From: a virus
Strand: one strand, 5' to 3'
Length of the DNA stretch: 23,955 nt
Virus record (IMG/VR): IMGVR_UViG_3300027970_000142
Coordinates: 1-23,955 of that record
This document shows positions 7,826-14,800 of the stretch, piece after piece. The notes below the pieces were generated by a model. It was not told the origin of the DNA. It did not search any database and saw nothing but the letters and a program-made list of their open reading frames with translations. Made by a program: the position numbers and the translations under genes. Position 1 is the first letter of the stretch; each line of letters starts with the position of its first letter.

Positions 7826-7841
7826 TTAGGAAATTATAATC

Positions 7842-8267
7842 ATGGCGACTGTTAATTCAAATGTGCAAAGTGGTAATCGTATCGTATTAACGTTTGATAG
7901 TAATGTGATTGGCTTTGCGCAATCGTTTACTTTAAATGAGGATTATTCGCCCGAACCTGCTTTGGGTATTGGCGATATTGCTCCGCTTGAGTATGTGCCG
8001 ACTATGGCGCGGTATCAGGTGCATGTGCAAAAGATGGTGATGCAGAAGGAAACACTTAGAACTTATGGTATTCAGTTTGAGAATGCAAATGATGCGTTGT
8101 CTGGTAGGGTGTTTGATATTTTAATTTTAGATAAATTAACCGGTGACATGCTTAAAAAAATAGGCGGCTGTACGTATGCTTCGGGTAATGTTGAGTTGCG
8201 CAAAAATGCTATTGTTATGTCAACCGTTAGCTTTTTTGCCTTGTCTGTGAGTGGCGCTGGGCTGTAG
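7842..8267 (+). CDS. Tail tube protein
   Basis: A 141-residue beta-rich protein directly behind the sheath gene, the usual place for the inner tube subunit of contractile tails. Visible traits are the N-terminal NRIVLTFDSNVIGFAQSFTLNEDY, a central PTMARYQVHVQKMVMQKETLR and the closing strand AIVMSTVSFFALSVSGAG. The length matches tube proteins. AGGAAAT precedes the ATG. It ends the tail unit: a hairpin-rich, terminator-bearing repeat begins 34 bases after its stop. Confidence 0.75.
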   Translation: MATVNSNVQSGNRIVLTFDSNVIGFAQSFTLNEDYSPEPALGIGDIAPLEYVPTMARYQVHVQKMVMQKETLRTYGIQFENANDALSGRVFDILILDKLTGDMLKKIGGCTYASGNVELRKNAIVMSTVSFFALSVSGAGL

Positions 8268-8300
8268 CGCGAACTTAGCTGTACTACGGGTGTCTTAAGT

Positions 8301-8380
8301 CTGAATTAATCAATTGATACCCGTAGCGCGTCTGCTCTGCCAGACGGTTTAGTTAAGCGTGCTCGGGCGCTTATTTTTTT
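8301..8380 (+). repeat. 80-bp direct repeat, copy 1 (left flank of brnTA)
   Basis: These 80 bases are identical to 9063-9142. Each copy contains the palindrome ATCAATTGAT, a hairpin CGTCTG-CTCTGC-CAGACG (8329-8346 here) and a terminator. In this copy only, ACCCGTAG (8319-8326) can also pair with CTACGGGT at 8284-8291 just outside the repeat. Confidence 0.95.
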
Positions 8381-8381
8381 T
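8354..8381 (+). terminator. Rho-independent terminator after the tail tube gene
   Basis: TAAGCG (8354-8359) pairs with CGCTTA (8368-8373) over an eight-base loop and is followed by eight T (8374-8381). It would end transcription of the tail genes before the oppositely oriented toxin-antitoxin cassette. Confidence 0.75.
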
Positions 8382-8401
8382 CTTGCCTATTTTTTGCGCG
8401 G

Positions 8402-8680
8402 TTAAACCAATTCGCGTTCTGCTGCTTCGATTACGCTATCGGGAACGCCGTGTTTTTTTAATGCGGCAATCAGTTTAGTTGTTGAACTTGCTAAATAACG
8501 TGATTCATCTTGCCGCATTCCTGCACTGATATATGATTTAAGCAAGGTTTGGTATCCGGTAAAGCCCTTGTGCGGGGCGATTGCCTTCATTGATTCAACC
8601 ACATCAACAGGAATACTTAGCGTAATTGACATCATGGGTCTGTCTTTATCTAGGCGTTTTTTCAAGCGTTCAGAAAGCAT
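8402..8680 (-). CDS. brnA: BrnA-type antitoxin (ribbon-helix-helix)
   Basis: A 92-residue antitoxin that neutralises BrnT and represses its own operon by binding DNA. The family signature is the stretch SITLSIPVDVVESMKAIAP followed by GFTGYQTLLKSYI, matching the BrnA ribbon-helix-helix. It lies downstream of the toxin and overlaps it by 11 bases, which is the usual brnT-brnA order. The cassette is on the minus strand among + strand structural genes, as expected of an autonomously expressed moron. Confidence 0.85.
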   Translation of the reverse strand: MLSERLKKRLDKDRPMMSITLSIPVDVVESMKAIAPHKGFTGYQTLLKSYISAGMRQDESRYLASSTTKLIAALKKHGVPDSVIEAAERELV

Positions 8681-8963
8681 AATGTATTTCCTCGTTAGGA
8701 TCGGTGCGGCGTGCAGAAATAATGCGAAGAGCCGTGTTTTCTATCTCAATGTGTACGACATAAAGCAATTGTCCAGTATTATCAAAACCAATAGCGGCAT
8801 TACGGCACTCACCTTGGCGCGATGCATCGAGCAGCACAAATAGGGGGTCGGCGAAAACGCTAGCGGCAACTTCAAAGCGGACGCCATGTTTACGCCAGTT
8901 TTTAGCCGCTTTGTCTTCATCCCAAACAAACTTATCGCCATCAATTTCAACATAAATATCCAT
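8670..8963 (-). CDS. brnT: BrnT-type toxin (RelE-like ribonuclease)
   Basis: A 97-residue toxin of the BrnT family, whose characterised members are RelE-fold ribonucleases that stop translation. Recognisable blocks are KFVWDEDKAAKNWRKHGV, FEVAASVFADPL, and LRIISARRTDPNEE near the C-terminus. All family blocks are intact, so it should be functional. No Shine-Dalgarno sequence precedes the ATG; the best promoter places the transcript start close to the ATG, so translation may be leaderless. It would stabilise the prophage or act in inter-phage competition; this is inference from other TA modules. Confidence 0.87.
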   Translation of the reverse strand: MDIYVEIDGDKFVWDEDKAAKNWRKHGVRFEVAASVFADPLFVLLDASRQGECRNAAIGFDNTGQLLYVVHIEIENTALRIISARRTDPNEEIHYAF

Positions 8964-8969
8964 GCTGGC

Positions 8970-9015
8970 AGTTTAACAAGTGTCTATACATTGTCAATTC
9001 TTACAGAACTATACA
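8970..9015 (-). promoter_or_regulatory. Candidate brnTA promoter with direct-repeat operator
   Basis: On the minus strand, TTGACA (8997-8992) and TAAACT (8975-8970) are 16 bases apart, a fair sigma70 promoter. TGTATAG occurs twice on the minus strand (9015-9009 and 8990-8984), bracketing the -35 box. This repeat is a plausible binding site for the BrnA ribbon-helix-helix dimer. Confidence 0.45.
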
Positions 9016-9062
9016 AGGGCGCACGCAACACTTCTCATTATGCAGGCGTAACGTGATTAGGC

Positions 9063-9142
9063 CTGAATTAATCAATTGATACCCGTAGCGCGTCTGCTCT
9101 GCCAGACGGTTTAGTTAAGCGTGCTCGGGCGCTTATTTTTTT
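9063..9142 (+). repeat. 80-bp direct repeat, copy 2 (right flank of brnTA)
   Basis: Identical to 8301-8380 at an offset of 762 bases. Its terminator hairpin is at 9116-9135 with a T run to 9142, just upstream of the portal operon promoter. Perfect identity points to a recent duplication or to recombination between the copies. Confidence 0.95.
9116..9142 (+). terminator. Second copy of the tail-operon terminator
   Basis: The same TAAGCG / CGCTTA stem followed by seven T. It isolates the portal transcription unit from read-through. Confidence 0.7.
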
Positions 9143-9177
9143 CCTATTGAGGCCCTTGCTAGCTGTTTATTGTTTAA

Positions 9178-9199
9178 GCTGTGGTCGTGACAGTATGCT
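9178..9199 (+). promoter_or_regulatory. Candidate phage promoter (site 2, variant)
   Basis: GCTGTGGTCGTGACAG (9178-9193) is the common motif with three extra bases, followed by TATGCT as -10 box. TTGTTT lies 18 bases before the -10 box and could be a -35 box. It lies between the copy 2 terminator and the portal gene. Confidence 0.5.
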
Positions 9200-9232
9200 A
9201 AATCTATTATCACTCACTTGTCTCGCTTGCTT

Positions 9233-11809
9233 ATGGATAATGCTCAGCATACTGCTTTTAATTTTTTCGCACCAGAAGATGAGCGTATTGACGCGCTGGC
9301 GGCGTTACAGAAAACCTATCAACCCACGGATACTGAGTTATTGTCTGCTGAGGTCTTGGCCGAAATAACGGCGCTGGCTCATAATAATGACCCTCTTTTA
9401 AAGGCGATTGATCCTGCCTTAGTCCCTTTTCCCTCAGCTAATTCAGTACAGCATTCGCCTGGTATGCAGTCGGCTTTTTTAGATGAGTTTCAGCTAAATA
9501 GTCAGGGTGATTACTGGGAACGACCTTCAACCATAAGTTTTGATGGCTTACGCGCTATGGCGGCACAAACGCCTGTTTTAAATGCGGTTATTATGACTCG
9601 CGTAAGGCAGGTGCAGCGGTTTTGTCGGGTCTGTGAGAGCAATACTACATTGCCTGGGTTTGAAATCAGGCATGTGGATAGAAAGCATCAATTAACCGCC
9701 AGCGAGCACGAAAAAATTGCTCAGTACATTAGTTTTATTAGCCATTGTGGTAATGAATCTTCTGCCAGAGCCCGTAAAATTTTGCGGCGTGATAGCTTTG
9801 CGCAGTTTATGGGAAAAGCTACCCGAGATAGTTTACTTTTGGATTCTGTGGCGATAGAAACCGAGCGTGCCAAGGATCGTAGGCTTGGTATTGTGGGTTT
9901 ATATTTGGTTGATGGCGCAACGATACGGTTATGTCCAGAATCAGGCTATAGAAATAATAAAGATCTGTTTGCCGTGCAGGTTGTTAATGGCTTGGTGCGA
10001 ACGGCTTATGGCTATGATGATTTAATCTATGAGGCCAGAAATCCACGCTCAGATGTTTCGGCAATCGGCTATGGTTTGCCTGAAACTGAGCTGTTAGTGC
10101 GCGTGGTGACCAGTTTTTTAAATGCCATGACACTTAATAGTAATGTGTTTGATAAAAACTCGATTCCAAAAGGCATCTTGCATTTAAGCGGTAATTATTC
10201 GCAAGAAGATTTAAGTGCTTTTAAACGCTATTGGCAAGGTATGGTGAAAGGCTTGGATAGCCATTTAACTGTTCCTGTGTTGGTGTCAAAAGATCAGGAA
10301 TCGCGTGCCGCGTTTGAAAAGTTTGGCATTGATTTTAATGAGATGATGTTTGCTAAGTGGATGACTTTTTTAACTTCGCTGATTTGTGCCATTTATGGCA
10401 TGTCACCCAGTGAGATTAACTTTGATAGTTTTACTGGCGGCAGTACCAGTGCGTTAGGGGGTAATGATACCGCTGAAAAATTGGCGGCTTCTAAAGATAG
10501 CGGTTTACGTCCGTTGTTGTCTTATTTTGAGAACGTGCTAACCGATTATGTGGTGAATGAATTAGATAATGATTTTTGCTTTCGTTGGACGGGTTTGGAT
10601 GTTGAGGATCAAGATAAAAAGTATGAATTACGCAAAACCCTGTTGACGCTGAATGAATTACGCGCCGAAGAAGGTTATGAAAAAATTGATGGTGTCCTGG
10701 GCGATGCGCCCGTGGAGGCTTCTTTGTTGAATGCGTGGATGCAGTTGCAGGCACAGCAACAGCCAGAAGGTGAAGATACGCCGGAAGGTGAAATGGACAA
10801 TGACGATACCGACAGTCAATCGGGAAGTCTGGAAGCTGATAGGGAAGGCAGCGGTGAATTGAACAAGTCCTTCAGTCACCCTGAGGGCAGGCAGGGGCAA
10901 CGGGGCGGAAGTTTGCCTAAACAGGCGGTTGACATAGGTGATAGTCAAACGATCCCGCCAAGCTCAACTATTGCGACATATCAGCAAGCGCATGATTATT
11001 ATCAAGCTAACCTTGCCGGAAAATCGTTTTTAATTGATGTGAAAATAAAATCAAATTTACAGCCAATTGCCGTATTTTTTGATAGGCTCAACAGCCATAT
11101 TTATACGCGAGAAGCAAAAGAAGGAGAAACGCCCGACACCTGGGACAATAAAAAACACTATCGTGGGTCGCGTGTTTTTGATGCTAGTCGAGCCGTTCAC
11201 ATGGATAAGATTTTACCTACATTACAACAGCCGACTATTATTCTTGAGTCAAACGGACGTGATTTATATATAGGCAAAAAAATTGATATGGATAGGTTTG
11301 AGATTGTTGTTTTAACTGTGGATAGCGTTAATAAATGCACATTATCAACAGCACAACCAAGAAGCAAAGAAGAAGTCAATCGCCTTCGTGAAAGACTAAG
11401 ACCAGTAAAGCTTGGGCAATTTAGAAAAGCGTTTGAGGGTCTAGCCGAAGCGCAAAATCTGCGCTTGGCTAGTAGAACTGACTTACTGGCGTTAAGGGCA
11501 TCCACCCTGGGATTATCTGATAACCCCCCAGCGCCCACCTTACAGGTCCAGACCGAGGCGGATAAAAATATAGCCCTATATCCGCACCTTGTCAAATCCG
11601 CCACTGACGCACCCGCGACACTTGAGGGCATCTTATCTGGCGATTATCGCCCTGATTCGCCTGAGCAACTGCTTGATTTAATTGAAGCTGCTACCGCGCA
11701 ATTGCCAGACTCAGAACCGTTGCTTGTCAAAGCATTGGATGTTTGGCTTGAACATTATGATGACCGTATCGCCACGCCAAGCTTGCAAGCGGTTGCGCTT
11801 AATGGATAA
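9233..11809 (+). CDS. Portal protein with C-terminal PBECR-like domain fusion
   Basis: The portal forms the dodecameric vertex through which DNA enters and leaves the head. Residues about 85-510 carry portal features: an N-terminal clip/stem region, GLYLVDGATIRLCPE, SFLNAMTLNSNVFDKNSIPKG and GGSTSALGGNDTAEKLAASKDSGLRPLL. Residues about 510-575 are a Gln/Glu/Asp-rich linker. Residues about 583-725 form an extra domain related to the repeated domain of the next gene: SHIYT with His622, ASRAVHMDKILPTL, PTIILESNGRDLYIGKK, then STAQPRS. The 858-residue total is far above a normal portal. The start is uncertain: ATG 9233 is used, TTG 9218 is in frame, and neither has a ribosome binding site. Confidence 0.8.
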   Translation: MDNAQHTAFNFFAPEDERIDALAALQKTYQPTDTELLSAEVLAEITALAHNNDPLLKAIDPALVPFPSANSVQHSPGMQSAFLDEFQLNSQGDYWERPSTISFDGLRAMAAQTPVLNAVIMTRVRQVQRFCRVCESNTTLPGFEIRHVDRKHQLTASEHEKIAQYISFISHCGNESSARARKILRRDSFAQFMGKATRDSLLLDSVAIETERAKDRRLGIVGLYLVDGATIRLCPESGYRNNKDLFAVQVVNGLVRTAYGYDDLIYEARNPRSDVSAIGYGLPETELLVRVVTSFLNAMTLNSNVFDKNSIPKGILHLSGNYSQEDLSAFKRYWQGMVKGLDSHLTVPVLVSKDQESRAAFEKFGIDFNEMMFAKWMTFLTSLICAIYGMSPSEINFDSFTGGSTSALGGNDTAEKLAASKDSGLRPLLSYFENVLTDYVVNELDNDFCFRWTGLDVEDQDKKYELRKTLLTLNELRAEEGYEKIDGVLGDAPVEASLLNAWMQLQAQQQPEGEDTPEGEMDNDDTDSQSGSLEADREGSGELNKSFSHPEGRQGQRGGSLPKQAVDIGDSQTIPPSSTIATYQQAHDYYQANLAGKSFLIDVKIKSNLQPIAVFFDRLNSHIYTREAKEGETPDTWDNKKHYRGSRVFDASRAVHMDKILPTLQQPTIILESNGRDLYIGKKIDMDRFEIVVLTVDSVNKCTLSTAQPRSKEEVNRLRERLRPVKLGQFRKAFEGLAEAQNLRLASRTDLLALRASTLGLSDNPPAPTLQVQTEADKNIALYPHLVKSATDAPATLEGILSGDYRPDSPEQLLDLIEAATAQLPDSEPLLVKALDVWLEHYDDRIATPSLQAVALNG

Positions 11810-11818
11810 CAGCTCACT

Positions 11819-14800
11819 ATGACGATACACCACATCGAAGCCGCCGTCACGGCAATGAAAACCCGCTTTAAAACTGCGCCTGTGCCGGAGCGTATCCGCT
11901 TGGCAAAATGCTTGTTAGCCTTTGAGCGTTATTTAGCCAAAGCTAACCCAACGCATGACCTATTAGGGCGGTTTGCCGCGTCTGAGACGGGCAAGGCTGA
12001 AACTGCCCTCAGCACCTTGCCAGAGGCTGCGCAGTATTATCAAGATCACCTTGCTGGCGTATGGCGGCTAACGATTCAACGCAAAGCGGGTACTTTTGAT
12101 GTGAAGGTCAATTTTAATGAAAACCAAGACCATGCCTACACTAAGACCAACAAAGACACCGGAACGCGTGAATTTGACGCGGTAAGGGCTGAATTTATGC
12201 CGAAAATGCTTGATACCATTAGCGCACCTGATGTTATTTTGCAAAACGGTAACAGGGATTTATTTATCGAAAAACAAATGAACGGCGTGCATTATGCCGT
12301 GGTGTTGGAGTGGAAGGATTCAGCTAAGGAGTACCGCTTTAGATCGGCGCATTGTTGGGATAAGATGGAATATGACCGCAACAAAAAGAATTATACAAAG
12401 CCCGCTGTTAGGGGCAGAAAAGTAGGGCAAAAAAAAGCCCCAGAACGATTAAGTAAATCGTCTGGGGCTGACTCCACATTTACCCACTTGCGTGACACGT
12501 TTGAAAAGTCACAAACGCCTCCGACCTGTCAGAGCGCCCTTGTTCAACTCAATGAGCTGGGTGGGGAACTTGCCGAAACAAGTAGTTGCTATCCCAAGGT
12601 AAGTATTGATGGATTCACTGATTTTGTCAAGCCAATCGATTGGCAGACTATTGCACTTGAGCCCTTCAATAAAGCCAATAGCCATCATGATGGGCTGGGG
12701 CGGTTTGCCGCGTCTGAGACGGGCAAGGCTGAAACTGCCCTCAGCACCTTGCCAGAGGCTGCGCAGTATTATCAAGATCACCTTGCTGGCGTATGGCGGC
12801 TAACGATTCAACGCAAAGCGGGTACTTTTGATGTGAAGGTCAATTTTAATGAAAACCAAGACCATGCCTACACTAAGACCAACAAAGACACCGGAACGCG
12901 TGAATTTGACGCGGTAAGGGCTGAATTTATGCCGAAAATGCTTGATACCATTAGCGCACCTGATGTTATTTTGCAAAACGGTAACAGGGATTTATTTATC
13001 GAAAAACAAATGAACGGCGTGCATTATGCCGTGGTGTTGGAGTGGAAGGATTCAGCTAAGGAGTACCGCTTTAGATCGGCGCATTGTTGGGATAAAGAGG
13101 AATATGAAAGTAATCTTAAAAATTACCTACGTCCTGCACCACACGGTAAAAAAACTACACAAAAAAAAGCCCCAGAACGATTAAGTAAATCGTCTGGGGC
13201 TGACTCCACATTTACCCACTTGCGTGACTCGACTGCATTACTGCAATCGCCGCCGAAACATAACTGCACATCCGACGCGTCGTTGGTCAACTCATTAGAG
13301 CCAGGTGGGGAACTTGCCGAAACAAGTAGTTGCTATCCCAAGGTAAGTATTGACGGATTCACTGATTTTGTCAAGGCAATCGATTGGCAGACTATTGCAC
13401 TTGAACCCTTCAATAAAGCCAATAGCCATCATGATGGGCTGGGGCGGTTTGCTTCTGGACTTTTAGGTCAAGAAACTAATCTGCCATCTTCTGAGAGTAT
13501 TAGCACCTTACAAGAGGCTACGCATTACTATCAAAATCATATTGCTGGGATATGGCAAGTCACTATTCAGCGCAAGGCGGGCAATTTCTCAGCTAAATTG
13601 AATTTAAACGATAACAAAGATCACGCCTATACAAAAACAAATGAGGCAACAGGGCTGCGTGAGTTTGATGTAAAACGTGCAAGACTAATGCAGCACTTGT
13701 TTAATGCTATTACAAAGCCAGATGTTATCTTACAAAATGGTAGCAGGGATTTATTTATTGAAAAACAAATAGACGGACTGCATTATGCCGTGGTTTTAGA
13801 ATGGAAAGAATCAGCTAATGAATACCGCTTCAGATCAGCCCATCCTTGGAGTAAAGAAGAGTTTAATAACAACTTAAAAACGTATAATCGCCCATTAACA
13901 CGAGGCAAAAAAACAGATAAAAATATCTCGCCTAAACGACTAAGTAAGTCGTTAGGCGAGACCACCACATTTTCCCACTTGCGTGACTCGACTGCATTAC
14001 TGCAATCGCCGCCGAAACATAACTGCACATCCGACGCGTCGTTGGTCAACTCATTAGAGCCAGGGGACGCACCTGTATTATCAGGTATTGGCTGGCGTTT
14101 TGCTTTCACTGATAGTATTGACAGATTCACTGATTTTGTCAAGCCAATCGATTGGCAGACTATTGCACTTGAACCCCTCCAGAAGGCCAACAGCCACCAT
14201 GATGGGCTGGGGCGGTTTGCCAAAAACAATGATAACCATCCTTATCTGCCAAAATCTGATGACATTAATACCTTACAAGAAGCTAAAGCTTATTTTAGCA
14301 ACCACATTGCTGGGCATTGGCGTATCACTATCCATCGTAAATCGGGATGCTTTTCAGCGATAATAAATTTTAATGAAAATCAAAACCATGCCTATACAAA
14401 AGCGGACAAAACAACAGGTAAACGCAATTTTGACCAGCAACGTGCGAGGCTAATGCAGCACTTAATCGAGACCATTAGTAAGCCAGACATTATTCTTGAG
14501 AATGGAAATCGTGATGTGTACATCGAGAAACAAAAGACTGACTCTTATTACGCGGTAGTTTTGGAATGGCGGAACGATGCTAAGGAATACCGGTTTAGAT
14601 CGGCGCATTGTTGGGACAAAAAAGAATACGACAGAAACGTACAAACCTATCGCAGACCGAAGGCAAGAGGGTCTAAATTAGAAAAAAACAAAGCCCCAGA
14701 ACGGCTTAAAAAGTCGTTTGGGGCTTCCACCGCCTTTACCCGCTTGCGTGACATGATTGAAGAATTGCAACCATCACCAGATTGCCGGAGCGTCGTTGGT

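Noticed and set aside
8301-9142. 80-bp repeats as attachment sites of an integrated element
   Set aside because: No integrase or other mobility gene lies between them; the repeats carry a terminator, which explains their presence next to the tail operon better.
9147-9368. 73-residue frame over the start of the portal gene
   Set aside because: It overlaps the portal frame, has no ribosome binding site and encodes no recognisable domain; it is a shadow frame.
12429-14726. Hairpins preceded by A runs read as minus-strand terminators
   Set aside because: On the minus strand hairpins 1 and 2 would be followed by eight T. But no minus-strand gene ends there, hairpins 3 and 4 have poorer T runs, and the G-T oppositions in hairpin 4 pair only in the sense RNA. 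An original terminator function in an ancestor cannot be excluded.
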